Below, piece by piece: positions 1 through 9,099 of a stretch of 25,700 bases of DNA (its first letter is position 1; each line of letters opens with the position of its first letter). The notes beneath the pieces are model-generated. The model worked only from the letters and a program-made list of their open reading frames with translations, was not told the origin of the DNA and made no database searches. This stretch comes from Symbiodinium natans (lineage: Eukaryota; Sar; Dinophyceae; Suessiales; Symbiodiniaceae), in contig CAJNDS010002477.1 of the NCBI GenBank assembly GCA_905221605.1, positions 374,001 to 399,700 on the forward strand. Reading direction: 5' to 3'. The position numbers were made by a program, and so were the translations under genes.

Positions 1-3000
1 GACTCTCCAAGGTTGATCATGTGGTGAGACACGTGAAAGCCCCACGGAGTCGAGGTGGGCACAGGCAGACTCTGGCACGGGAACTGAAGAACGTGGACAA
101 CCACCTCATGCGGATCGACTTGTTGCACGTAAAGCCCGCACCCTTCGCACTTGATGCACAGGTTGTTGGTGCTTTCTCCGCTAGAGATTTTCCAATTGTG
201 CATGGTCTGAGGATTGGCCTCCTTGACTGCATGCAAAAGAAGCTGTTTTTTGTTGGGTCCTTTTTTGGAGGGAAGCGCGGCCTTGGCCTTAGCCTTCCTC
301 TCAAATTTGACCTCATTTGCTGAGGGCAGCGGGCAGTTTGCGAGGAGGAACTCAGCTCGCTTTCCTAAGAAAGTGGAGATCTCTCGTGCAGTGCTGTCAA
401 TATGCCTGACGTTTGCCACATGCACTTGTGACAAAATCTCATTGGCCTTTTGACCGCACAGCCAGTCTGCATGTCTGTTGGCTTCCCAGGCCCATGAGGA
501 GCCGGTGCCATGCCTGGCTGCGTGCTCCTCTTTGGTTAAGTGCCCTTTTGTCCAGACCGGTTTCAATCTATTTCGGTCATCCTGACCTGCGGTCCAAATA
601 CTTGGCCAAAGGAAATGGGCGTTGGGGTTTTTAAGTCTAGTGAGCGCAATTTTGCTATCGCAGGCAACAAAATTGTTTTGGTTGGACAAGCCCAAAAGGA
701 AATCAAGTGCCTTTGACTCAGCGTCATTTACCGTGAAACCTACCTGAAGGACCCCCACCGCATACCCTACAATCTTGTAGGCCGGATCCGGCTCCGGGCC
801 TTGCCAGCAGCATGCCGGCAGATGGCCATCCTTGCGCTGTATGGCAACTAAGCTCCAGGTTGCCATTCTGAGCCTGGGATCGGAGGCCTGTGGTCCTCCT
901 GATCCGTCCGTACCAAACCAGACTGATTGGCAGCTCTGTGCCGCTTCTTCGAGGTTTCCTTCAACGGGTTTCGAGGAGAGAGGGAGGGTGGTCAGGGTGC
1001 TTGGTAAGCGGGGCTGGGACTAGTCCTCTCAACCAGAAGCATTCTGGTGCATCCACCCTACTCCTCCACTCAGGGTCGGGGCCAATATCGTGCGCTGCCC
1101 ACGCAGGGCAAGTGTGGAGCGCATGCACAAACGAGTTGGCCCCACCACACCTCGTGCACACCGCGTGCCCGCCATGTCCATTGAAGGCTACAGCGCCTTG
1201 CCAGACCATGCGTAGCCCTGTTACCTTTAGAGTGTTCCCTTTGGCTTTTTTCAGCAGGCTCCTGTGGGTCGTCCAGTCTAAACCTTGCTCGGCTCCTCCG
1301 CCGCCGTGCTGGCTTGCAATTCGCCCCCAACGATCGCGCAGCATGGCTCCTCGCAGCTGCTCCTTCACCTGCTGTGCTGTTCTGGCGTTTCCCCACTCGA
1401 GTCTAATGGTGAGGTCTGGCCTCGACCATACTTCCATGGCGGGAGCTTCAAAACCCATGTCGCGAAGATAGCACACCATAGCGGCAATCGGGCCAGCTGC
1501 TAGTCTCCAGGGGTGAGCCGCTCGCGCAAGTCTTTTCCACGTTACCCCCCATGCTTGTTGAATGCGTGGCGCACACGGGCCATTGATGGCTACGCATCGG
1601 CTTAGGCTGTCCCAATGTTCCAGAACGATGCGGATAACCGGGTCTTGAACATTAAACTCGCCCATATCAAAGACCACGTCCGCTGAACCAAGCGCCAGTC
1701 TGGTGGAGTGGGACACCGCCATTCCCCTCACCACCTTCATTCTCTTTGGAGACAGCCCTTGGGCCTGATGCCCCCAGGTGCCCGCCGTAAAGGCGCTGGT
1801 TTTAAAAGCGCGAATCGCATGCTTTTTCTGGCCTAGCCCTAACCGATGAAGTTTGGCGCTCCTCTTGACCGCTTTCTGAATGCGGCTGTTTGAGGTCTTT
1901 ACCCGCCTCCTTCTGCCTCCAGACGAATCCGCCCCCAAGTCTTTGACGAGACTTTGCACCTGCGGCTCTTTGACCTTTCTCCTGATACGGAGCTCTTTTT
2001 CCGCAGACCCATCCGAGCATACAAAGGCTGACTTCCGGATGCTAAGTTGCAGCCTGGCTGCTCCTAGCTCCAACTGAAGCATGCGGAACACTGCAAGTGC
2101 CTGCCTTGCTGCTGCCTGCGGTTCGCGGTGCTCGACATCGACTGAGATGTCGTCCAGCCATACATCCATGGACTGGATCTGGTTCGACTGGTAAACCTTC
2201 TGGCAAGTGGGAAACAGCGCCAACTTTGCCAAGGCAGGGGCAATGGGGCAGCCTGCCATTATGCCCCTGCTGGCCCATATGGGGTGAGAAACTCGACCCT
2301 CGGAAGAGATCAGTCTTTCGCCTCGATATATCTGGAGCGCTATATTGAGGACGACCTGGGGGAAACCCAGGATTTTGGCTTGTTGGATCAGCAGCTCGTG
2401 CTCCACTGTCTCATAAAAAGTAGTGAGGTCGATGAAGATACTCACCCGACTTAAACCTCTCGATCGGCTAATTTCGGAGAGGAAGACTCTGCGGACTGAA
2501 ATGTCCAAACAAGCTTGTCCTGGACGAGCCGCGTCCCACGGAGCCACAAGCTCAAAACGGGCCATCCATTCAGCCACCAGGTTGTACCTGGCTTGGGTCC
2601 AAAGCTTGTACGCCACATGGCATAGTGCAATCGGGCGTTCGATTTCTACCGACTTAACAAGCATGGTGACCTGTGTGGTACACCACTGATGCGGGGCCTG
2701 GCCGGTTTTTTCCACAAGGTGAAAGAATTGGGTGAGATCCTCGACCCGTTTTTCAGGCAGGGCTGGCTTTCAGAGGCAGACGTTTGATGCGGAGCATAAT
2801 TGCCAGTGGGTCTAGCGGAGGGAGTAGCTCGGCCTCTCGCTTAGCTTCTGCGCGCAGTAGGGGAAAAACGGTTGGAACAGGCTCGAACTCTCCTTGCCAA
2901 ATCGGTTGCCACTGGGCCAATCGGCAGTATGGACGGAGCATGGGTTCCATTGTTTGGAAAGGCCTATCAAGGCCAGATTCATGGCTTTTCATGGCGCGGA

Positions 3001-5152
3001 AGAGAGGCCGCATTCCTTTCTGTACGGCGCCGTCTAGCCACTCCTTGTAACGCTCCTTGTCGCAACGGACGTGCTCCTTGAGGGCCCTTGAGGCTTCGTC
3101 CTCGATCCACTTGCGGGTGTCGATGTCATCCTCCCCGGCGAGAAGGGATTTGACCTTTGCCTGTTTGTCGCCATTGATTTCCTGGGCCTCGGAATCCGTC
3201 AGGCCTGACAACAGGTGCTCGAGCTCTTCGGCTTTGATGATTTTTTGGGGGGTTTTATTTGCCCAGACCTGCAGCCTCTGCCATTTTGCATGATTGTCCG
3301 TGTACTGATAGACTTTGGACGGGGCCATAAGTCGACCGTGTTTCAATGACAAGGTGATGCCCCGGACTGCGGTTTCTTCGGGACACACCGTTGCCGAACA
3401 CTCTTGGGCCAGGGCGGCAAATGCCAGCGAGACTTCATCAGAAATCTCACGCCCCATCCACTTGATATGCGTGATGCACGGCATTTTCCTGCTGCACCCT
3501 GCCACTTCACCAACAGGTCCATACGCAGGAAGCTGGAAAACCTTACACTGGCCCCCCATCGTATCGCAAGTGAGGATCAGGCTAGAGTGGGGCCGATGTG
3601 GGGCAGTCCAATCTGCTGCAATGCTGGAGATGCTCCTGAGCTTGCTGCTGCAGATGCAGTAGTCAAGTTCGTTGCCACTATCACACGTAGCCTGCCCAGT
3701 CACAATCGGGTAAGCTTGTAGTTCACTGAGGATGTTGCTGGCCAGGAGCTCCTCTGGAGCCACATTCCAATCCCCTATGGCAAACCAGTGCCCAGAGTGA
3801 GCCTTTATATTTGCCATTAGGCGGGACAGGATTTCAGCGTTTGGGTGCGAATCATACGCTACTCCTGACCGCAGGTAGACGCTGAAGCATGCAATCTCCG
3901 CCTGTCTTGTTCTGACCACAACTGCAGTGAAGCCGCCTCCCTCGAAAGAGACATGATTTAAGAAACGGGCTTGCCAATGCTTACGAACCAAGATCCCCGT
4001 ACCTCCGAGGACTCCTTTCCCTTGACCAGGGGAGCCCGACCCGCCATGCAACTCGTAGCCGCATCGTGCTGCTTTCCGGGCCGCTGACTCTCTTGAGTCT
4101 CCGATAAGGTGGGTTTCTTGAAGGCACACAACCGGCTCCTTGAGTTGGTCAAGCCAAGTTACAATTTCCGCCCTCCAACTGGTGACATTGGAAGAGCGAA
4201 TTTGAAGTGGTTCTTTGGAGGGAAGGCTTAGCTGCTGTTGCACGTCCTTGAGAGCCATCCTCAAGGGTGATACCCCTACCGACGGGCCTCGAGAAGCACA
4301 GCTGAAAAGCTGCTCCAAAGTCCAGTGCTCCAAGAGCCCCTCGTTCTGAGGGGCTTGTTCCGCTAGTTCAATGATCGTCTCTTCGGCTTCGGCGCTGATG
4401 GCGTGCTGTCCATCGAGTTGAACCTCTAACTTGTGCCACAGCTTGGCTTGCTTTCGGATTCGTGGTTCCACAAGGGCATGCTTCTTCCTAGTTTTTTGAC
4501 CAGTATGCCCTGAAGGTAGTCTGGTTCCCACTGAAGCTGTACAAGTTGCTGGGGTTTGCGTCATGTCGCTGTCGTCTAGCAAGGACGCGGGAAAGAATTT
4601 GGGGCCACTGAGGCCGACTGGCGACTCCGCTTTTACAAAGGCCAGTGCTGTCTTTCTGGGAGTGGTCTTTCTCCTACTCCTAGAAAGCCACTTGTTTACA
4701 CTAGCCGAACCTTCTGCACAAACAGGCTGCTCCTGCGTGCTGAAGGAGAAACTCTCTTCATGCTCCGTATCCGCCGGCAAGAGCAGGGGAGTAGCTCCTC
4801 GGTCAGAGTCGAGAGTATTCGGAGTGCTGCAAAATTGCGCCCCAAACCCTTGTGTGGGAACTGGGGCTTGCTCTTCGTGAGCCATGGTCATGTGAGTCTT
4901 GCAGGCGGAGTCCAGCCTGTTGAGAACATATTTGACCACAGGGCTCAACCGCGGGCCCTGGCTGCCCTGGGTCTCCTTGCCTCCTTGCTTCGGCCTCCAA
5001 TGGAGCCGAAGCCTGTTACCCTCCGGAGGAGGCAGAAAAACTGGCTGCTCCAACGGTGCACATCCACCTGCTATACTGCAAAACTGTGACGCGTTCGCTG
5101 CGGGCCCTTGCCAGAGGGAGTGCCGCGCCTCACTCCTCTGTGGCCCTGTGCC
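1..5152 (-). pseudogene. Unit A ORF2: endonuclease-reverse transcriptase-RNase H polyprotein, frameshifted and cut by the window edge
   Basis: This copy is nearly identical to the intact unit B protein and corresponds to its residues 1 to about 1697. The 5' part (2753-5152) holds the AP-type endonuclease, with the QETH, GDWN and ELDY motifs. It is cut by a 35-bp deletion near 2764 that removes the coding for PGPDGW, a conserved motif at the start of non-LTR reverse transcriptases. The next part (961-2715) keeps RT motif A (FIDLTTFY), motif B (AGCPIAP), the WLDD catalytic box and the CCHC knuckle. A 2-bp deletion near 966 then puts the RNase H and tail in another frame, which stays open to position 1. 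Two frame breaks and one lost RT motif mean it cannot make the full protein. The losses look recent, because the rest of the sequence has hardly diverged. Confidence 0.88.
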
Positions 5153-5155
5153 CTA
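5100..5155 (-). promoter_or_regulatory. Unit A candidate stop-codon readthrough signal (TAG plus downstream stem-loop)
   Basis: ORF1 ends with TAG at 5153-5155 and the ORF2 frame continues in phase. After an 8-nt spacer (GGCACAGG) comes a stem-loop: 5' arm GCCACAGAGGAGTG (5131-5144), 8-nt loop AGGCGCGG (5123-5130), 3' arm CACTCCCTCTGGC (5110-5122). It has 12 Watson-Crick pairs with small bulges. The loop's GCGG could pair with CCGC at 5100-5103, or its CGCG with the CGCG at 5090-5093, to make a pseudoknot. Type C retroviruses use a UAG-G context and a pseudoknot about 8 nt downstream to read through gag into pol. The comparison is from known biology, and function here is inferred. Confidence 0.5.
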
Positions 5156-6115
5156 CAGGTGCTCATCCTGATTTTCAAGGGGAGTAGCTCGACCCTCGGT
5201 TGGGCTACTCCGAAAATCCAATCTTCTTCTTGTCGGGCCGAACTCTGTTCCCTCTGGAAAAGCAGCTCCTATCAACTCGGCGGGTACTCCCACCTCCTTC
5301 TTCCAGGTGGGAAAATTCTGGGGCTCCCCTTCTTCAGCCTCGTGCCTGAGATGCTTGTTCAGCTGCGCCTGCTGCTCAGGCGTGAGGGCAATGCCGGCAC
5401 ATCTTAGGAGCCTGCTGGCTTCGACGGCCTGCTTTGGTTGATCCTCCTTTTCAACCTGCTCCTTGACTGCAGATTGGATCTTGAGGATGTCCTGCTCTTT
5501 CTGGGAGATTTTCTCCGACATTGCTGCAAGTTCTTTCATACTCTGCTCAAACTGTTCCTTGAGCCTTTCGGTGCGGCTTTGGAGTTGAACCTTCTTGGCA
5601 ATGAGCGAGCGAAGCTCATTCGTGTTCTGTTTGTAGGCCGCCATTGTTTTCTGAAGTCGCACTTTTGGTGGAACCTCCTCCATTTGCTCATCCTTGGGCT
5701 CCTCGATGCCGGCTTCCTTGAGCAGAATCTTGGCTGCTTCATCTGCTCCGTTCCACAGGCTCTGTGCGGCCTCCTTGTATTCTTGATCAGACATGGCTCC
5801 TCTGGCTTCCAGGCCCGGGGGTGGTTGCGGGTGCGTCGGGGTCCAGCCTGCCGCTTCTAACGCAGTCCGGGCTCCTTCGTCCAGGTGCTGCCATGCCTGA
5901 TCTAGGGCCTTCACAGCTCTGTTGCCCTTTTGAGCTTTTGGGGAGATTCTCACCCTCTCTGGCGTCCACTTCCTCTCAGTGCCCCATGACCAATTCCCCG
6001 TTTTCTTTGGCTTCTTTTTCCACGGTTTGCCACAATGCCAACAGGTGGGATACCAAGCTAGGTCCTGGCGAGGAACCCATCCTGTGAAGCAATGCTCGCA
6101 GGTTGTGAAGCTCAT
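5153..6115 (-). CDS. Unit A ORF1: zinc-ribbon-like and coiled-coil protein (putative ORF1/Gag-like nucleic-acid-binding protein)
   Basis: This is a 320-aa protein starting at ATG 6115. The N-terminus has two CxxC pairs, C6-x2-C9 and C25-x2-C28, spaced like a zinc ribbon. A lysine-rich stretch (about 30-38) and an acidic/proline region follow. Residues about 152-226 are rich in E, K, Q and L with heptad spacing, a clear coiled coil. The position just upstream of the endonuclease-RT frame, plus the coiled coil and zinc motif, fits the ORF1 proteins of non-LTR retrotransposons, which trimerise and bind element RNA. No RRM domain is recognisable. It ends in TAG, in frame with ORF2. Compared with unit B it has only single changes, for example A88 instead of E88. 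The role is inferred from position and composition, not from a recognised family. Confidence 0.75.
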   Translation of the reverse strand: MSFTTCEHCFTGWVPRQDLAWYPTCWHCGKPWKKKPKKTGNWSWGTERKWTPERVRISPKAQKGNRAVKALDQAWQHLDEGARTALEAAGWTPTHPQPPPGLEARGAMSDQEYKEAAQSLWNGADEAAKILLKEAGIEEPKDEQMEEVPPKVRLQKTMAAYKQNTNELRSLIAKKVQLQSRTERLKEQFEQSMKELAAMSEKISQKEQDILKIQSAVKEQVEKEDQPKQAVEASRLLRCAGIALTPEQQAQLNKHLRHEAEEGEPQNFPTWKKEVGVPAELIGAAFPEGTEFGPTRRRLDFRSSPTEGRATPLENQDEHL

Positions 6116-6156
6116 CTTGGTCAGGAAGAGCCAAGTAGAAAACAGAGGCTCCTAGC

Positions 6157-6168
6157 CTGAAGGAAGGG
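6157..6168 (-). promoter_or_regulatory. Candidate trans-splice acceptor upstream of unit A ORF1
   Basis: On the minus strand the sequence CCCTTCCTTCAG ends 41 nt before the ORF1 ATG. A pyrimidine run closed by AG is what a spliced-leader acceptor needs, and dinoflagellate mRNAs are trans-spliced. The same site is present in unit B at 17491-17502. Using it would leave ORF0 out of the ORF1 message. No transcript evidence is available. Confidence 0.3.
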
Positions 6169-6169
6169 C

Positions 6170-6505
6170 TCAGATGTTGGACTTATTGAGTTCGGCACAC
6201 CACTTCTGCCGGCGGGCCTCCGACAGAAGTTTCCCAGCGTCAACGATCCAGTCGTTCCTGGTCTTAGACCAACGAGCCAAAGCACGGAGTTGGTTTGTGA
6301 CCCTCTGCCCCGGTGTGAGGTCGCGGGCACTGGGCTGCTCCTCGAACTCGGCTTGTAAATAGGGCTTGATTGATTCCTCCAAGGGAACCCTCTCGGCTAC
6401 CCCAAAACGCTGCACCTCGGGGGTGCGAGATCGCTCTCTGCCCGCCGTGGTGCGGGGGACCCCAGGCCGGAGGCCGGAGGGAACAAGGAGAGACTCACTT
6501 GCTGC
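6170..6505 (-). CDS. Unit A ORF0: ATG-less open leader frame, 111 codons
   Basis: An open frame runs from just after a TGA at 6506-6508 to a TGA at 6170-6172, in the same phase as ORF1. TGA and TAG codons lie in the 54-nt gap before the ORF1 ATG. There is no ATG in the frame; a GTG lies at 6415. The second half reads like a real protein, with amphipathic, basic stretches such as RALARWSKTRNDW and GKLLSEARRQKWCAEL. The first half is S/P/R-rich and may be untranslated leader. Unit B has lost 28 bp inside it and so cannot encode the same product. It could be a leftover N-terminal exon of ORF1 or non-coding leader. No family is recognised. Confidence 0.3.
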   Translation of the reverse strand, partial: AASESLLVPSGLRPGVPRTTAGRERSRTPEVQRFGVAERVPLEESIKPYLQAEFEEQPSARDLTPGQRVTNQLRALARWSKTRNDWIVDAGKLLSEARRQKWCAELNKSNI

Positions 6506-6521
6506 TCAGCCTAGCAGCAAG
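6498..6521. repeat. Perfect 9-bp hairpin in the unit leader
   Basis: CTTGCTGCT (6498-6506) and AGCAGCAAG (6513-6521) are perfect inverted repeats around a 6-nt loop. On both sides sits a GAGAGACTCA core (6488-6497 and 6522-6531) that itself has short complementary flanks (AAG/CTT and AAGG/CCTT). Three hairpins therefore abut. The same block is present in unit B at about 17793-17842. Confidence 0.7.
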
Positions 6522-6850
6522 GGAGAGACTCACCTTGCACTGACACACAGATGGCTCTAACTACGGACAAGCTGGGGTTGAATGAGGCCTGTTCCCCAAC
6601 GACAGTTTGAGGACTCGAGGCTGGTTCACCACAGCTACCGCTCAGCTACTGTGTGCACCCCACCGGGGTTGAGCCGAAACTTGAGCCAGTCACATATATC
6701 ACTCGAAAGCGGCCTGAGTCGCTAGCCAGGTTAGGCTCTTCGGAACCGGAGTTCCGGTAGGTATTAACTATGCACGGAAAAGGGACTCTCGAGGTGTCCT
6801 TGGCCTGCTTGACACGGCCGTACTATGTGCAGGGAGCACCGAGAGAAGAA
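6506..6850 (-). repeat. Linker X: leader of unit A joined to the tail of the insert
   Basis: There is no gene here. The part up to 6712 is nearly identical to linker Z (17812-18018) and is unit A's leader. From 6713 onward the homology to Z and Y continues but is clearly diverged. It has a GGAACcggaGTTCC hairpin at 6739-6752 and an imperfect CTCG...CGAG stem at about 6787-6843. On the minus strand it holds TGGCTCAAG (6680-6688) followed 5 nt later by GGCTCAA. Confidence 0.7.
6680..6688 (-). other. Spliced-leader-like 9-mer in linker X
   Basis: The minus strand reads TGGCTCAAG, identical to the last 9 nt of the conserved dinoflagellate spliced leader. It recurs at the equivalent site in linkers Y (9189-9197) and Z (17986-17994), followed each time by a second GGCTCAA. 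Bases further upstream do not match the leader, so a relic is possible but not proven. Confidence 0.35.
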
Positions 6851-7114
6851 AAAGGGCCTAACCAGTTCCGCGAGAAGCTCGGCGGCCTACGGCTACTCAC
6901 TGGTTTGGCACTGTACAAAGCCCTAGGCAAAATGTTCTGCAGGTTGAACTGCCTGGTCTGTACTGCCTACCCTATCAGCCCTGCCAGTACAGGGGAGAAA
7001 CTCACCCACTTCCGGCTCACTCAGAAAAGGCAGAAGGTCTGGAACCGATACATGGGCAATGCCTGTACTAAACTGAACGCAAGTGGCTTGGCAAAGTCGC
7101 CAACCTCCGGCACA

Positions 7115-7265
7115 GGCCTAGGCTTTCTCGCCCTTACTAACCTAGGCCCCAGGAACTCATGCCGCAGCAGCACTGAGCTCCTGTTAGCCCCGTTTGCTGA
7201 CCTGGCTTTCTCGCACTTACTCACCAGGGAGGGGAACCAGCTTTCTCGCTCTTACTAACTGGTTC
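7115..7265. repeat. Three hairpins sharing an 18-nt loop but with different stems
   Basis: The loop CTTTCTCGCNCTTACTNA occurs at 7123-7140, 7206-7223 and 7241-7258, exactly 18 nt each time. The flanks are GGCCTAGG/CCTAGGCC (7115-7122 and 7141-7148), CCTGG/CCAGG (7201-7205 and 7224-7228) and GAACCAG/CTGGTTC (7234-7240 and 7259-7265). All three stems are perfectly complementary yet unrelated to each other. Conserved loop with changing but always paired stems points to a structure-dependent element, either RNA or DNA. Confidence 0.75.
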
Positions 7266-7710
7266 AACCTCAGCGGCTCCAAGGAGCCCATACCACTTGC
7301 ACGCAGGGAGGGCTTGGTTGATTTGGGCAGCTCAGTTGGGCAGGCTTTCAGGCACCGAGCCACAGCCTTTAACCTCCACAATCTGGTGCCTCTGGCTGTC
7401 CGTCAGCCAAGCATTGGTCCCTAACAACAACGCCTGCCGCTAGGCTTCCTCCAAGATGGGCTTGCACCACCCGGAGAGAAACAACAGCACCCTGCAGGAA
7501 TCTCAAAGGAGATCCTCGACAGGCCAAACACGGGTAACCCCAAACTGATGCAGGGAAATGCCCTAAACCTCATACGGTCGGCGTACTAGGATCCTCGTCC
7601 GTTCCTGCCACACCTCAGCGCCCTCCCTCCCCTCATCAACCAGTGAGGATCTTCAGGGTGCGGTTCTAACGTTATCCTTTCGTGCGCTGTGTTTGCGAGA
7701 ACCCCGTGTT

Positions 7711-8158
7711 GGGCCTGTGGAAGGCCCACAAGCACCTGAGCCCGAAAACCCGGTCCAGCGGTCTGCTGCACAGACCGAGCAAAGGGGCCGAACCGGTGTC
7801 AGGCTGAACAAAAGCCGCATCGAGGCGGCCTGTCCTGCAGGGTGTCCATCGGAACAACTGCGAAAATATTCCGACGGATGGATCTGGGTACGTGCCGGGA
7901 CTGAGCACTTCTGCTTGCATTCTTACAACCTGCATCCCTATGCGATCATTAAATGATCCAATTCTATGCAAGATTCTCCGTGGTGGTGCCCTATGGCACT
8001 CTCAGTTTGGGAACGGACTCACAGGACCGTCGCTGATTGGACGGGGAGAAACTTCACCCGTGACAAAGGGATTCCGGAGGGTGAGCATCTCACCCTTGAT
8101 TCTGGCAGGGCTTAGCTCCTGCAATTTGGGTGGGTTGGGGCCGGATTAGGTCAGACCT
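7711..8158. repeat. Chain of short perfect hairpins in insert D
   Basis: Inverted repeats follow each other closely. They are GGGCC...GGCCC (7711-7727), CGGTCTG-ctgca-CAGACCG (7759-7777), GCCGC...GCGGC (7814-7829), CCTG...CAGG (7829-7841), CCATCGGAA...TTCCG/GATGG (7847-7881), GTGCC-ctat-GGCAC (7986-7999) and ACGG...CCGT (8013-8030). They continue with ACGGG...CCCGT (8041-8061), GGGTGAG-cat-CTCACCC (8079-8095), GCAGG...CCTGC (8105-8122) and AGGT-cag-ACCT (8148-8158). The density suggests a structured non-coding RNA or a run of small palindromic insertions. It matches no RNA family that I recognise. Confidence 0.55.
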
Positions 8159-9069
8159 CCCAGGGCCAGGGGACGTCTTCCAAGTCTTCAAAGCCACACA
8201 CTAGCCAATCACTGTTGCCTTCTTCTGGGGAGTCTAGATCCTGAGAGCACCCTTCCTCAAGGAAGGTCCAGCCATGTGCGCTGGCTGCAGAAGACAGCGG
8301 CGCCAGCAAAGGTTCTACGGGCTCCGTACCTTGGTGACCTAACTGACGCAAGTTAGCAAGGGAAGCGTAGTCCAGAAACACCGGTCTCCTAACTGCTTGG
8401 TCGAAACTCGGCCAGCTCCACGTGCACGCTAGGAAGCTTTCTAGACAAAGGGCACAGTAGAGCTCGATGCGTCTTCCATCCTCTCCATGCAAGATCGCTG
8501 GTTGCCTTTTCCCAGGACCGGGCAAGAAGTTGAGGTTTGGGTTGGAATGTTACCACAGCCAGTGCAATTAAAGTTCAAAAGGCGAAGCCACTGCACGGGC
8601 GGGTCGCCTCCCGTTCCCCCGTGGAGCTCTGCTGGGTCTTCCATGCATCTCCATTGCCCACAGGGTCCGGCTCGGACTGTTTGCCGGATTTGCTGGTGCG
8701 AACAAAATACACGCTGCTGTCCTCGGAGAGGAGCAGCCACTCTTTCCGGCCCTTGTGATGCCAGCGAAAGCAGAGTGCTTGGTGGAAAGTCCTGCATTGG
8801 CTGGGACCACAATTGGCTCTATGGGCCCAAGTTCGCTCTGGATTTGCCAGGCTGCTCGAGCATCTTACCTGGTCTTCCAAGGCTGGAGAAACTCCACAGC
8901 CGGCTGTAAGAGGACTCGCATAAGGGAAGAGTTCCCCAAGCCGGGCTGCTTCGCCCTCCAGTCGGGCCGTGCCTTCTTTCTGGCTCTCTGCAGAGCAAGT
9001 TGGGTGAGATGACTCCAACCCATCACTTGCTGGCAGTGAGGATCTCGACTGCACAGGTGCTCTGGACAT
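8151..9069 (-). pseudogene. Decayed gene in insert D, possible zinc-finger protein
   Basis: Three overlapping minus-strand frames carry protein-like pieces. The first (ATG at 9069, stop at 8575) includes EWLLLSEDSSVYFVRTS. The second has PPVQWLRLLNFNCTGCGN, with a CxxC pair. The third (8525 to 8151) has RIELYCALCLESF, another CxxC pair, and an acidic tryptophan-rich end. Reading them together needs at least two frame changes, so a once-continuous protein with a two-CxxC zinc site has probably been broken by indels. No family is recognised. Spurious open frames are the alternative. Confidence 0.35.
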
Positions 9070-9099
9070 GGCTCAAATGAAGGCTGTGAAAAAGCAGGC

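Noticed and set aside
5153-5155. Alternative genetic code reading TAG and TGA as sense
   Set aside because: Dinoflagellate nuclei use the standard code, the only interruptions are exactly at domain borders, and both stops also close ORF0 and ORF3 normally.
5438-5860. Plus-strand ORFs such as 890-1471, 5438-5860, 12129-12770 and 16772-17194
   Set aside because: They lie antisense to ORF1 and ORF2, have no recognisable motifs, and exist because the opposite strand is constrained.
6770-7258. Plus-strand ORF of 162 codons in insert D
   Set aside because: It runs through the repeated hairpin loops, which explains its repeated peptide bits, and it has no protein-like domain.
7115-7265. CRISPR array
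   Set aside because: Only three 18-nt repeats at uneven spacing, in a eukaryotic context, with stems that differ per copy.
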